A stretch of DNA of 64,000 bases, taken from Marinobacter sediminum. Its GTDB lineage: Bacteria > Pseudomonadota > Gammaproteobacteria > Pseudomonadales > Oleiphilaceae. The stretch spans positions 1 to 64,000 of the forward strand of contig NZ_JAEMQH010000002.1 of NCBI RefSeq assembly GCF_016820575.1, given 5' to 3'. Both the position numbers and the translations under genes were made by a program. The notes under the pieces were generated by a model, which was given only the letters and a program-made list of their open reading frames with translations, was not told the origin of the DNA and made no database searches. The number at the start of each line of letters is the position of its first letter. The stretch's first letter is position 1. Below, piece after piece: positions 26,493-35,110 of this stretch.

Positions 26493-27223
26493 AACGCCTG
26501 CATGACCTGGCGCATGTGACGGGCGGCCTCGACGGCGTGGGTGCTGTCACCGTGGATGCAGATGGTGTCGGCCCGGATCGGGATACGCTTGCCGGAAATG
26601 GAGGTGACCGTTCCCTCCTTGATGATCTGCGTGACCTGGTTTTCGATGGCCTCGGTGGACTCGTGCACCGCGCCCGGCACCGAGCGTTTCACCAGCCGGC
26701 CTTCGTCGCTGTAGGCACGATCAGAGAAGGCCTCAAACCAGACATCGATACCGAATTCCCTGGCTCGGTCGAGCACGTCATCGGCGTCGGGGGTGGCCAT
26801 GACCACCAGCGGGCAATGAGGTGCATAGTCTCTGACGGCCGCCATCACCACGGACAGGGTGGTGTGATCCACTGCCATCTTGTTGTAGAGCGCACCGTGG
26901 GGTTTGACGTGTTGGATAGCCGTGCCGTGGGTGCGGCAGATGCCATCCAGGGCCGCCATCTGGTACACCAGAATGGCTTTGAGTTCGTCTGGGCGCAGGT
27001 CGATATCGCGTCGGCCAAAGCCGAGCAGATCCGGGTAGCCCGGGTGGGCACCGATGGTCACATTTTCCGCGATGGCCATGCGCACGGTCTGGTCCATGGT
27101 AAGCGGATCAGATGCGTGAAAGCCGCAGGCAATGTTGGCCATGTCGATGAAGGGCATGACGTCGGCATCCATACCTTTGGTCCAGCTACCGAAGCTTTCG
27201 CCCATGTCACAGTTGAGTTTCAT
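26489..27223 (-). CDS. pxpA: 5-oxoprolinase subunit PxpA (LamB/YcsF family)
   Basis: A 244-residue subunit of the 5-oxoprolinase. MKLNCDMGESFGSW at the N-terminus, NIACGFHASDPLTM, IGAHPGYPDLLGFGRR and KPHGALYNKMAVD are the conserved blocks of the YcsF family, and ICIHGDSTHAVEAA closes the domain. The ATG has GGAGGA upstream. It follows the TRAP large permease gene by 31 bases, which links uptake to ring opening. Confidence 0.95.
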   Translation of the reverse strand: MKLNCDMGESFGSWTKGMDADVMPFIDMANIACGFHASDPLTMDQTVRMAIAENVTIGAHPGYPDLLGFGRRDIDLRPDELKAILVYQMAALDGICRTHGTAIQHVKPHGALYNKMAVDHTTLSVVMAAVRDYAPHCPLVVMATPDADDVLDRAREFGIDVWFEAFSDRAYSDEGRLVKRSVPGAVHESTEAIENQVTQIIKEGTVTSISGKRIPIRADTICIHGDSTHAVEAARHMRQVMQAL

Positions 27224-27254
27224 TGGAGTCCTCCTGAAATGTGCGTGTCGTACC

Positions 27255-28562
27255 CTAGCCCTGACTCATGGTTTGAGGCAGGTAGGTGACAATTTCCGGG
27301 AACCAGCCGATCAGGAACAGCGCCGCCATAATCAGCAGGAAGAAGGGCAGAGCTGCACGGGCGACGTACAGAATGTCCTTGCCGGTCAGAGCCTGGATGA
27401 CAAACAGGTTGAAGCCGACCGGCGGTGTGATCTGCGCCATTTCCACCACCAGAACGATGAAGATACCGAACCAGAGCATGTCGATACCGGCCTGCTGCAC
27501 CATCGGCATGACCACGGCTACGGTCAGAACCACCACGGAAATACCATCCAGGAAGCAGCCCAGCAGAACGAACAGGGCGGTCAGGCACACCAGCAGCTCA
27601 AACGAAGACAGCGACATGCCGCCGATCCACTGGGCCAGTTCCCGGGGGATGCCCAGGAAGCCCATGGCGAGAGTCAGGAAGTGCGCGCCCACCAGGATGA
27701 GCCCGATCATGCAGGAGCTTTTCACCGCACCGAGCAGGCTTTCCTTGAAGCTGGACGGGTTCAGGGAACCCGTGGCCAAGGCCAACAGCAAAGCACCAAA
27801 GACACCCAGGGCGGCCGCCTCTGTTGGGGTGGTAAATCCGCCGTAGATAGAACCCAGTACGAATACGATCAGGCCCACAATTGGCAGCAGCATGCGCAGG
27901 GCTTTGATCTTGGCGGCGAAGGAGATGTGTTCCTTCTTGTGCACGGGCATCTCGTCTTTATTGAGCTTGGCCCAGATCATGGTGTAGCCCATGAACATGG
28001 CCACCAGCATCAGCCCGGGCAGGGCGCCGGCGATGAACAGGCGGCCAATGGACACCTCGGCAGCAACCCCGTAGACGATCAGAATGATGGACGGCGGAAT
28101 CAGCAGCCCCAAGGTGCCTGAGCCGGCCAGGGTGCCCACCGCCATGCGGTCGCTGTAACCCTGGGCTTTCAGCTCCGGGAGAGTCATGCGGCCGATGGTG
28201 GCGGCGGTGGCTGCCGATGAGCCGGATACCGCGGCAAAAATGCCGCAGCTTAAAATGTTTACGTGCAGGAGTTTGCCCGGCAAGCCACCCATCCACGGGG
28301 ACAGCCCCTTGAACAGATCTTCAGACAGGCGGGTGCGGAACAGCACCTCACCCATCCAGATAAACATGGGCAACGCGGTCAGTGACCAGCCAGTACTGGC
28401 GCCCCAGCTGGAGGTGGCAAAGAGCAGGCCGATCTGGTCGTTGCCGGCCAGTAACAGGCCCAGAACACCGATGCCAACCAGAGTCAGGGAGACCCAGACG
28501 CCCACGGCGAGCATCAGGATCATTGATGCGGCGAGGATGATGGAAAGTAGCGTGGTATCCAT
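27255..28562 (-). CDS. TRAP transporter large permease (DctM family)
   Basis: A 435-residue inner membrane protein with about 12 hydrophobic spans and the DctM signatures: WGASTGWSLTALPMFIWMGEVLFRT near the start, SGSSAATAATIGRMTLPELKAQGYSDRMAVGTLAGSGTLGLLIPPSI, and ITPPVGFNLFVIQALTG late. TRAP systems take up carboxylates using the sodium gradient. Its position just before pxpABC suggests the cargo is pyroglutamate or a related acid. Its start overlaps the small permease stop. Confidence 0.93.
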   Translation of the reverse strand: MDTTLLSIILAASMILMLAVGVWVSLTLVGIGVLGLLLAGNDQIGLLFATSSWGASTGWSLTALPMFIWMGEVLFRTRLSEDLFKGLSPWMGGLPGKLLHVNILSCGIFAAVSGSSAATAATIGRMTLPELKAQGYSDRMAVGTLAGSGTLGLLIPPSIILIVYGVAAEVSIGRLFIAGALPGLMLVAMFMGYTMIWAKLNKDEMPVHKKEHISFAAKIKALRMLLPIVGLIVFVLGSIYGGFTTPTEAAALGVFGALLLALATGSLNPSSFKESLLGAVKSSCMIGLILVGAHFLTLAMGFLGIPRELAQWIGGMSLSSFELLVCLTALFVLLGCFLDGISVVVLTVAVVMPMVQQAGIDMLWFGIFIVLVVEMAQITPPVGFNLFVIQALTGKDILYVARAALPFFLLIMAALFLIGWFPEIVTYLPQTMSQG

Positions 28563-29080
28563 CAGATTTCCTCCAGATTGATGTCATTTTCGTGCTGCTG
28601 GTAGGACGGTGTCTGCTTGCGAAGGACAGCAACCAGATCGTCCAGAATCGCGAGGTTAAGCGCCAACATACCCAGCCCCATAGGGATCTGAGGGATCCAG
28701 ATCGGGATCGGAATATAGCCGTGGGATACTTCCTCGAAAATGTAGGATTCGTACACCATGTGCCAGCAGTAATACGTCATGTAGCAGGCCAGGCCGAGAC
28801 CGAACAGAAGCACTATCAGTTCCTGGATGAAACGGGCCTTGGCCGGCCACTTCTGGATCACCAGGGTGACCCGGATGTGGCCGCCCTCGTGGAAGGTATA
28901 GGCCAGGCCGAAGAAGGTGGAGGCGGCGAGCGCGTACCCGGACACGTCCTCGGCAGACGGAATGATAAAGCCGAAAATCCGGCCAACGATCTGCAGCAGT
29001 ATGACCACCATGATCAGTGCGATGCAGAAGCCGGCGGCGTAACCGGATGCCAGATAAAACTTGTCGCGAATAGAGCTCAT
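28562..29080 (-). CDS. TRAP transporter small permease (DctQ family)
   Basis: A 172-residue membrane protein with four predicted spans (near 12-35, 48-68, 88-110, 130-152), typical DctQ size and layout, including ASTFFGLAYTFHEGGHIRVTLV. The ATG at 29080 starts MSSIRDKFYLASGYAAG and is preferred to an upstream start at 29116. It shares its last base pairs with the start of the large permease. Confidence 0.88.
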   Translation of the reverse strand: MSSIRDKFYLASGYAAGFCIALIMVVILLQIVGRIFGFIIPSAEDVSGYALAASTFFGLAYTFHEGGHIRVTLVIQKWPAKARFIQELIVLLFGLGLACYMTYYCWHMVYESYIFEEVSHGYIPIPIWIPQIPMGLGMLALNLAILDDLVAVLRKQTPSYQQHENDINLEEI

Positions 29081-29146
29081 GTAAGGTGCCTCCCAAGTCG
29101 GCCCTCCCCGGAGCATGCCGGTGGAGGGCGTCTTGTACGTCCAGCG

Positions 29147-30112
29147 TTAGCGGTAGTTTTCGAGAATGGCGCCTACTTCTTTCGGCGCTTCCTCTTCCCA
29201 TTCCTTGATCATGATGTCGCCAATCTTCTGGAACTCTTGCATCAGCTCCTCAGAAGGCTCGGACACCGTGATGCCGTTTTCCGCCAGAATTGCAGTGTCT
29301 TCTGCGGCCGTGACGCGCACGCCGGTCCAACCCCGATCTTCAGCCTCGGCGGCAGCCTTCAGGATCACCTGGCGCTGCTCGTCGCTGAGACGACGGAAGG
29401 CGCGCTTGTTGGCCACCACAACGTTTTTGGGAATCCAGGCCTTGATGTCGGTGTAGTGAGACAGGTAGTCCCAAGCCTGGCCATTGGCGCCGGTGGAGGG
29501 CGAGGTGATCATCGCGTCGATGATGCCGGTGCTGAATGCCTGCGGGATTTCCGGTACCTGCACCGTAGTTGGTGTGGTGTTCATCAGGTCGGCAAGGCGT
29601 GAAGTGGATGGGCTGTAGGCGCGCATCTTCAAACCTTCAAGGTCGCTCATGCTGTTGACCGGAGCCTTGGTGTACAGGCTCTGAGCCGGCCAGGGTACGG
29701 AGTACAGCAGCACCATGCCTTCCTTATCGAGTTGCTTCTCAACTTCGGGCTTGGCCGCTTCCCACAGTCTCCGGGCGTCGTCAAAGTTGGTCGCCAGGAA
29801 GGGGATGTTGTCGTGTTTGAACACCGGGTGGGTGTTGCCCATGATGCCGATAAAGATCTCGCCCATTTGAACCTGACCGGTCCGAACCGCGCGAGGAATC
29901 TCGGGGTGCTTGACCAGTGAGGCGCCGGAGTGGACGGTGACTTCGATGTCGCCATTGGTGCCTTCCTTGATGTTCTCGGCGAACTCATAGGCGATCTTGG
30001 TAGGCAGGTTGGCATCACCATAAGGGGTCGGCATGTGCCATTGATCAGCGCTGACTGCCGAGGTAAAGAACGCCCCGGTCAGGAGTGTGGCTGTTGCAAG
30101 TTGCTTGAACAT
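29147..30112 (-). CDS. TRAP transporter substrate-binding protein (DctP family)
   Basis: A 321-residue periplasmic binding protein with a signal peptide (about 1-22, ending SAVSA-D). HMPTPYGDANLPTKIAYEFAENIKEGTNGDIEVTVHSGASLVKH is the classic DctP opening. The motif LEGLKMRAYSPSTSRLADLMNTTPTTVQVPEIPQAFSTGIIDAMITSP contains the conserved Arg that binds the ligand carboxylate. It catches the substrate for the two permeases downstream; a cyclic amino acid such as 5-oxoproline is inferred from the operon. Confidence 0.93.
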   Translation of the reverse strand: MFKQLATATLLTGAFFTSAVSADQWHMPTPYGDANLPTKIAYEFAENIKEGTNGDIEVTVHSGASLVKHPEIPRAVRTGQVQMGEIFIGIMGNTHPVFKHDNIPFLATNFDDARRLWEAAKPEVEKQLDKEGMVLLYSVPWPAQSLYTKAPVNSMSDLEGLKMRAYSPSTSRLADLMNTTPTTVQVPEIPQAFSTGIIDAMITSPSTGANGQAWDYLSHYTDIKAWIPKNVVVANKRAFRRLSDEQRQVILKAAAEAEDRGWTGVRVTAAEDTAILAENGITVSEPSEELMQEFQKIGDIMIKEWEEEAPKEVGAILENYR

Positions 30113-30165
30113 AGTAATTCTCCCGTTCTTTCGTTCTTGTAACTTTGGTCGTGGATGGGCGGCTG

Positions 30166-30981
30166 CTAGAGCACCGCCAATTCTTCGTTTAACCGCTCAG
30201 TGAGCAGCATCTTGCCCGGTACGTGGGTGATCGCAATCGGGGGGCGAGCGTTTTCCAGGGCTACCTGAGGGGTCACGCCGCAGGCCCAGAACAGTGGCAA
30301 TTCATCGTCTTTGACCGTCACCGGGTCGCCAAAATCCGGAGCGCTGATGTCGCTGATGCCGATCAGGCGCGGATCGCCCATGTGCACGGGTGCGCCATGG
30401 GCTTTGGGTAGTCGTGTGGTGACCTGGATGGCGCGTATGGCATCGGCGGCGTTGAAGGGGCGCATGGACACCACCATATCGCCATGGAACCGACCGGCTG
30501 GCCGGGTGGCGATGTTGGAGCGATACATGGAAACGTTGGCTTCCTGCTCTACATTCCGGATCGACAGGCCGGCACGGGTCAGGGCGTCTTCAAAGGAAAA
30601 GGAACAGCCGAGCACGAAAGTGACGAAGTCGCCTTGCCAGAGATCCCGAATGTCGGTCACGGTTTCGGCGCGCTCGCCGTCCCGGAACACCTGGTATTCG
30701 GGGATGTCGGTACGAATATCCAGATCATGGCCGAGGTCTGGCAACGCTGGGTTGCCAGGTTCCGATACTGCGATCAGGGGCAGGGCCACCGGATTGCTCT
30801 GGCAATACATCAGGAAATCGGCCGCCCAGTCTGCGGGCAGGATGACCACGTTGCCTTGCACCAGGCTGGGCGCCATGCCGCTGGTTGTACCGGTGTGTGT
30901 TCCGGAACGGATGCTGGCGCGCAACGGGGCAGCCTGATCAAGCAGGTTGATCTTGAACTCCGAATAATCACCTATGGGCAT
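30166..30981 (-). CDS. DUF1445 family protein (putative hydro-lyase / D-glutamate cyclase-like)
   Basis: A 271-residue cytoplasmic protein of DUF1445. [49 protein letters not shown] and [34 protein letters not shown] are the typical family blocks. DUF1445 also forms part of mitochondrial D-glutamate cyclase proteins, which convert D-glutamate to 5-oxo-D-proline. Here it heads an operon with a TRAP transporter and 5-oxoprolinase, so a role in D-glutamate or pyroglutamate metabolism is a reasonable inference. The reaction of this protein is not established. Confidence 0.85.
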   Translation of the reverse strand: MPIGDYSEFKINLLDQAAPLRASIRSGTHTGTTSGMAPSLVQGNVVILPADWAADFLMYCQSNPVALPLIAVSEPGNPALPDLGHDLDIRTDIPEYQVFRDGERAETVTDIRDLWQGDFVTFVLGCSFSFEDALTRAGLSIRNVEQEANVSMYRSNIATRPAGRFHGDMVVSMRPFNAADAIRAIQVTTRLPKAHGAPVHMGDPRLIGISDISAPDFGDPVTVKDDELPLFWACGVTPQVALENARPPIAITHVPGKMLLTERLNEELAVL

Positions 30982-31082
30982 AACGGCAACTCCCGATTGA
31001 ATTATTAATTTAGTTGTTGTTTACAGGTTATGCCTCCTGCTGAAAAAATCTAATTATGGTTTTTTGGGTTTAGCTATAAAAA
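30982..31082 (-). promoter_or_regulatory. Promoter region of the DUF1445-TRAP-pxp operon
   Basis: A 101-base AT-rich gap between the LysR stop and the DUF1445 start, with several TAATT/AATTA elements (AATTATTAATTTAG; TCTAATTAT; AAATTAG) able to form LysR-type dyads. No hairpin terminator is evident for the upstream LysR gene, so it may also be read through. Confidence 0.45.
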
Positions 31083-31982
31083 TTAGTTATCGGGTGGTTC
31101 TGAATAGGCCTTGGAGATGCCCACGGCCAGATTGGCAGCCAGCTCTGCGACCGGGTTGAAGGGCACATTTGGATAGGACGCAGTGAATTCCAGCTGGGAC
31201 GGTGTCCACGCGGTATCCAGCCGAACCAGTTGGCCGCTTTTCAGCTCATCGGCGATAACACTCAGGGGCAGCGTCGACACGCCAATGCCGTCGATGGTCA
31301 GGCGGCGACAGGCGGCCAGCGAGCTGGAGGAGTAGAAGCGGGCGGGGAGTTCATCAAGCTGGCTGAACTTCTGGCTGATCTCGGCAAAGGGCTTGGTGTT
31401 GCGGGCGTATGTCACAATGGGCCATTCTGCCAGTTCTTCCAGATCCAGCCGTCGATTCGGCAATTTCAGGTCTGGGCTCGCTACCCACATCAATGGAAAA
31501 CTGCACAGCTCGCGGTTTTCCATTTTTGGCTCCGACACCGGCCCCATCAGGAAAGCCAGATCCAGGGAACGGTCCATCAGGCCGCTCCGGAGATTGCTGG
31601 TAACGTCGACGGTGATTTCCACATCAAGATTCGGCACCGCCTTGTGCAGCTCGCGGAAAAACTGTGGCAGCCAGGAGTGGACGATGGTTTCGGATACACC
31701 CAGCCTGAGGATGCCCGACAGCAGCGCCACCCGGTCCGCCCGCTTGCGCAGCTGCTCGGACATGAACACGATCTTTTCGGCAAAGGGCAGCAATTCCTGG
31801 CCCTTGCTGGTTAGCAGGGTCTTGCCGGATTCCCGTTCAAACAGTTGAACGCCGAGTTCTTCTTCCAGTGCCGCAATCCGGGTGGAGATGGCCGGTTGGG
31901 TGGTGTACAGCCTTTCGGCGGCCTTGCGGAAGCTGCCAAGGGTGGCTACCCAGATAAAGGTTTCCAGTCGTTTGAAATTCAT
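31083..31982 (-). CDS. LysR-family transcriptional regulator of the pxp-TRAP operon
   Basis: A 299-residue LysR protein beginning MNFKRLETFIWVATLGSFRKAAERLYTTQPAISTRIAALEEELG, a canonical helix-turn-helix. The effector domain fills the rest. The ATG at 31982 is chosen because the longer frame (to 32150) would translate a 15-bp tandem repeat into a His-Pro-Arg-rich tail not seen in this family. It precedes the DUF1445-TRAP-pxpABC genes on the same strand and is likely their regulator, an unusual codirectional rather than divergent arrangement. Confidence 0.88.
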   Translation of the reverse strand: MNFKRLETFIWVATLGSFRKAAERLYTTQPAISTRIAALEEELGVQLFERESGKTLLTSKGQELLPFAEKIVFMSEQLRKRADRVALLSGILRLGVSETIVHSWLPQFFRELHKAVPNLDVEITVDVTSNLRSGLMDRSLDLAFLMGPVSEPKMENRELCSFPLMWVASPDLKLPNRRLDLEELAEWPIVTYARNTKPFAEISQKFSQLDELPARFYSSSSLAACRRLTIDGIGVSTLPLSVIADELKSGQLVRLDTAWTPSQLEFTASYPNVPFNPVAELAANLAVGISKAYSEPPDN

Positions 31983-32000
31983 GGGCTCTCTGATGGCCTG

Positions 32001-32060
32001 GGTTCTCGGGTGATAGGTTCTCGGGTGATGGCTGCGCGGGTGATCGATGCGCGAGTGAAT
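32001..32060. repeat. 15-bp tandem repeat, four units
   Basis: Units at 32001, 32016, 32031 and 32046: GGTTCTCGGGTGATA, GGTTCTCGGGTGATG, GCTGCGCGGGTGATC and GATGCGCGAGTGAAT. The first two differ in one base and the others share the GGGTGAT/GAGTGA core. They lie 19 bases upstream of the LysR start codon, so they are in its leader or promoter. Confidence 0.75.
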
Positions 32061-32165
32061 AGTGCCCGGTAAGACGCTGGGCACATTGGTATTTACAGGA
32101 TAGCGCAGACTGGCGCCAGGAGCCCTATTGCGGGGGCTGCACCCTGGCAAGCAGTAAAGGAAGGA

Positions 32166-32185
32166 GCGGGCCGGCTAAGGCCCGC
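32166..32185 (-). terminator. Terminator after the HD-domain gene
   Basis: GCGGGCC (32166-32172) and GGCCCGC (32179-32185) form a 7-bp stem with a 6-base loop, six bases beyond the HD-protein stop codon. Confidence 0.55.
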
Positions 32186-32190
32186 CGATG

Positions 32191-32775
32191 TTACACAGCG
32201 TCTTTGTAGAGCGAGCGGACGGGTTTGGCAAACACCTGACGGACCATGGGTTCGAAGTACGACAGCGGAAGGGTTTCGCCGTTCGGATCGAACGCGGGCG
32301 AATCGTACTTGCTGACAAACTCAATGGTGCGCATGAAGTGCGGGTGGTCCTTGTAGTTGTCCCGCAGGTTGCGATCCATGCCCAGGTAGTGGAAGAAGTA
32401 GTAGCCCTGGAATATGGCGTGGTGTTTCACCATCCAATGGTTCGCTTCGCTGACGAACGGTTCCAGCAAGACCGCCGCCACATCGGCATGGTTGTAAGAG
32501 CCCAGGGTATCCCCGATGTCGTGCAGCAGGGCGCACACCACGTATTCGTCGTCCTTGCCATCCCGGTGGGCCAGGGTGGCGGTTTGCAGGCAATGGGTCA
32601 GCCGGTCAATGGGGAAGCCGCCAAAATCGCCTTCCAACAGCATCAAGTGGTCCATAATTCGGTCCGGCAGGCCCTTGGCGAAGCTGCCAAAGGATCGGGC
32701 GATGGTCTGCCAGTCCTCGGCGGTGCCGTCCTTCATGTGGGTAAAGCTGGCCTGAGGGGCGGTTGTTTCGGTCAT
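32191..32775 (-). CDS. HD-domain protein, candidate diiron oxygenase or phosphohydrolase
   Basis: A 194-residue HD-fold protein. Likely metal ligands in order are His61, His85-Asp86 (LLHDIGD), His96 (YNHADV), His118 or His119 (VKHHAIF) and Asp158 (SKYDSPAFD). This H...HD...H...H...D set of six is what two-metal HD enzymes have, including the mixed-valent diiron oxygenases MIOX and PhnZ, as well as some phosphohydrolases. The Lys of MIOX (HDxGK) is Asp here. It lies 12 bases after the class II aldolase gene and is certainly cotranscribed with it. Substrate unknown. Confidence 0.78.
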   Translation of the reverse strand: MTETTAPQASFTHMKDGTAEDWQTIARSFGSFAKGLPDRIMDHLMLLEGDFGGFPIDRLTHCLQTATLAHRDGKDDEYVVCALLHDIGDTLGSYNHADVAAVLLEPFVSEANHWMVKHHAIFQGYYFFHYLGMDRNLRDNYKDHPHFMRTIEFVSKYDSPAFDPNGETLPLSYFEPMVRQVFAKPVRSLYKDAV

Positions 32776-32787
32776 CGGGAATGCTCC

Positions 32788-33558
32788 TTAATCGCGGAAA
32801 CCGGTGTCGATACGGTCGAGTTTACGTAGCAGGCCTGGCCAGGCCAGTTGGCCGCCCATGCCGCGGGTAACCTGCTCGGCCTGTTGGCGGATGGTGTCGA
32901 CAATGCCGGCCGGAATCGGGGTCATTTCGCGGTTGCCGGACAACGCCTGAATCTGCACCTCACAGGCCCGCTGCAGTATGTACATGCCCAGAAACGCATC
33001 GGCGATGCTGGTGCCAGTGGTGAGCAGGCCATGGTTACGCAGGATCATGAAGCTGTTGTTGCCCAGGTCTTTCTGCAGCCTCGCCTTTTCATCTTCACGC
33101 AGGGCTACGCCCTCGTAATCGTGGTAAGCCAGGTTGGAGAGTGGGAACAGGCTCTGCTGTGACAGTGGCAGCAGCCCGTCTTTCTGGGCCGACACCGCAA
33201 CACCGGCGGTAGTGTGGGTGTGCATGACGCAGGTGGCGTCGTCACGAACCGCATGGATGGCGCTGTGAATGGTGAATCCGGCCGGGTTGATGTCGAAATC
33301 GTCCGGGTCGATCTTGTTACCTTCCTGATCGACACGCACCAGACTGGAGGCGGTAATTTCCTCGAACATCATGCCGTAGGGATTGATCAGGAAATGATGC
33401 TCATCCCCGGGTATGCGGGCTGATACGTGGGTGAAAATCAGGTCGTCCCAGCCGTACAGTGCTATCAGGCGATAGGCTGCAGCCAGATCGACGCGAAGCT
33501 GCCATTCCTCGGCACTGACTTCGCCCTTCTTGGACGGGACGGCAATACGTTCAGACAT
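32788..33558 (-). CDS. Class II aldolase/adducin family protein
   Basis: A 256-residue protein of the fuculose-1-phosphate aldolase family. LAAAYRLIALYGWDDLIFTHVSARIPG opens the domain, HTHTTAGVAVSAQ provides two of the zinc His and FMILRNHGLLTTGTSIADAFLGMYILQRACEVQ the third. The ATG at 33558 follows GAGAGG; the ORF start three bases earlier is GTG. Members split or decarboxylate hydroxy-acid or sugar compounds. Operon partner is the HD protein; a Crp/Fnr regulator is divergent. Confidence 0.87.
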   Translation of the reverse strand: MSERIAVPSKKGEVSAEEWQLRVDLAAAYRLIALYGWDDLIFTHVSARIPGDEHHFLINPYGMMFEEITASSLVRVDQEGNKIDPDDFDINPAGFTIHSAIHAVRDDATCVMHTHTTAGVAVSAQKDGLLPLSQQSLFPLSNLAYHDYEGVALREDEKARLQKDLGNNSFMILRNHGLLTTGTSIADAFLGMYILQRACEVQIQALSGNREMTPIPAGIVDTIRQQAEQVTRGMGGQLAWPGLLRKLDRIDTGFRD

Positions 33559-33693
33559 CACTGGCCTCTCTTTTTGTTGTCGGCTTGTTGTTGTGTTTTT
33601 TGTTGAAGTGCTGACCTCAGTGTAGGCAGTAGCGCGAGCACAACACTGTCAAATCATTTACATTTGAAGGCATGTCGATGTGGGAATCCGGGT

Positions 33694-34389
33694 ATGTCTG
33701 ATCTGAAATCGGTGTTGCAAGCCTGCCCTTTGTTAGGGGGGCTGCCGGCTGCAGGGTTCAAAGAGGCGGAAGCCCTGGCTCGCTGGCGTCAGTTTCGGGC
33801 CGGTGAATCAATCTACGACGAGGGCTCCATGCAATCGTCGCTGTGTGTGATTGCCGAGGGCACCGTGCGCATCAGTTCGGTCAACTCGGAGGGGCGGGAG
33901 GCAACCCTGATCATTTTTGGCCCGTCGGCCTGGTTCGGTGACACGGTATTTTCACCGGGCACCCCAAGGGTCTATGGCGCCACCGCCCACGAAGCTGCCC
34001 GCGTGGTCGAGTTGCCCGGCGAGGGCTTTCGCCAACTGTTGGCCCGCTATCCCGAGGCTTACCCGCGGGCCTTGGATCTGGTGAGCCGGCGGCTGTGGTC
34101 GGCGATGTCGATCATCGCCGATGACGCCTTAAGGGGAATTGACGCGCGCGTTGGTCGCCGATTACTGTTCCTGGCTCAGATTCAGGGCCACGGCGACCGT
34201 TATTCCCAGCCGGTAACCTTTCGTCTCACCCGGGAACACATCGGCAATATGATGGGCATGACCCGCCAAGGTGTGCATCGGGTGATCAAGAGGTTTGAGC
34301 GAGAGGGCTTGCTGAAACTGGAGTATGGCCGAATCACCGTCACCAACCCAAGCGCGTTGCAGGCATATCTGAGCGGGTTGCCTGATTAG
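33694..34389 (+). CDS. Crp/Fnr-family transcriptional regulator
   Basis: A 231-residue regulator with an N-terminal cyclic-nucleotide-like beta barrel (about 20-125; GESIYDEGSMQSSLCVIAEGTVRI) and a C-terminal helix-turn-helix (about 170-215; LTREHIGNMMGMTRQGVHRVIKRFEREGLL). There are no FNR-type N-terminal cysteine clusters; the only early Cys is in QACPLLGG. The ATG at 33694 (MSDLKSV) follows GGGA. It is divergent from the aldolase-HD pair and may control it; the signal is unknown. Confidence 0.85.
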   Translation: MSDLKSVLQACPLLGGLPAAGFKEAEALARWRQFRAGESIYDEGSMQSSLCVIAEGTVRISSVNSEGREATLIIFGPSAWFGDTVFSPGTPRVYGATAHEAARVVELPGEGFRQLLARYPEAYPRALDLVSRRLWSAMSIIADDALRGIDARVGRRLLFLAQIQGHGDRYSQPVTFRLTREHIGNMMGMTRQGVHRVIKRFEREGLLKLEYGRITVTNPSALQAYLSGLPD

Positions 34390-34473
34390 GCCTGAATGTC
34401 CCGCTGGCTGGATGAGGAAAGCGAGGCTGCTCCGGGCTCCTGTTATCACCGATTTTCGAGAAGGAATTCCGTT

Positions 34474-35106
34474 GTGCTGTCACTGAACTGGTCGTTACTG
34501 TCAGTCTTTATCCCTACCTTCTTTGTGGTTTCGATTACCCCAGGCATGTGCATGACCCTGGCGCTGTCCATGGGCATCACCATTGGTGTGCGTCGGGCCC
34601 TGTGGATGATGGCTGGAGAGTTGGTTGGTGTGGCGGTGGTGGCAACGTCTGCGGCTATTGGTGTGGCCACCTTCATGTTGAAATACCCGACTGCATTTAC
34701 CGTATTCAAATACGCTGGGGGGGCCTACCTGGCGTGGTTGGGCATTCAGATGTGGCGTTCGCGGGGCAAGATGGCCATGCCGGAATCCGAGGATGAGGAG
34801 GCGGTTAAGGCCACCCGTGGCCAGCTTGCCACGCAGGGTTTCGTGACCGCCATCGCCAATCCGAAAGGCTGGGCGTTCTTCGTGGCCCTGTTGCCGCCGT
34901 TCATTGACAGCGAACTGCCAATGGCGCCCCAGTTAACGGCGCTGATCCTGATCATTCTGGCGCTGGAATTCCTGTGCCTGCAGCTTTATGCCCATGGCGG
35001 CCGCGGTTTGCGCAAGCTGCTGCGCCAAGGCGGAGGCGTGCGGACGGTGAACCGGGTAGCCGGTAGCCTGATGTTGTTGGTAGGAGGCTGGCTGGCCTTT
35101 GGCTAG
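34474..35106 (+). CDS. LysE-family translocator
   Basis: A 210-residue inner membrane exporter with six predicted spans. It starts LNWSLLSVFIPTFFVVSITPGMCMTLALSMGITIGVRRALWMMAGELVG, the typical RhtB/LysE opening, followed by FKYAGGAYLAWLGIQMWRSR and FVTAIANPKGWAFFVALLPPFI. It exports amino acids or similar small molecules; specificity cannot be read. The GTG at 34474 with AGAAGGA upstream is taken as start; the upstream frame to 34396 is not family-like. Confidence 0.85.
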   Translation: MLSLNWSLLSVFIPTFFVVSITPGMCMTLALSMGITIGVRRALWMMAGELVGVAVVATSAAIGVATFMLKYPTAFTVFKYAGGAYLAWLGIQMWRSRGKMAMPESEDEEAVKATRGQLATQGFVTAIANPKGWAFFVALLPPFIDSELPMAPQLTALILIILALEFLCLQLYAHGGRGLRKLLRQGGGVRTVNRVAGSLMLLVGGWLAFG

Positions 35107-35110
35107 CGGG

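Noticed and set aside
31983..32150. 56-residue His-Pro-Arg-rich extension of the LysR protein
   Set aside because: It is a translation of the 15-bp tandem repeat; the conserved LysR start is MNFKRLETF.
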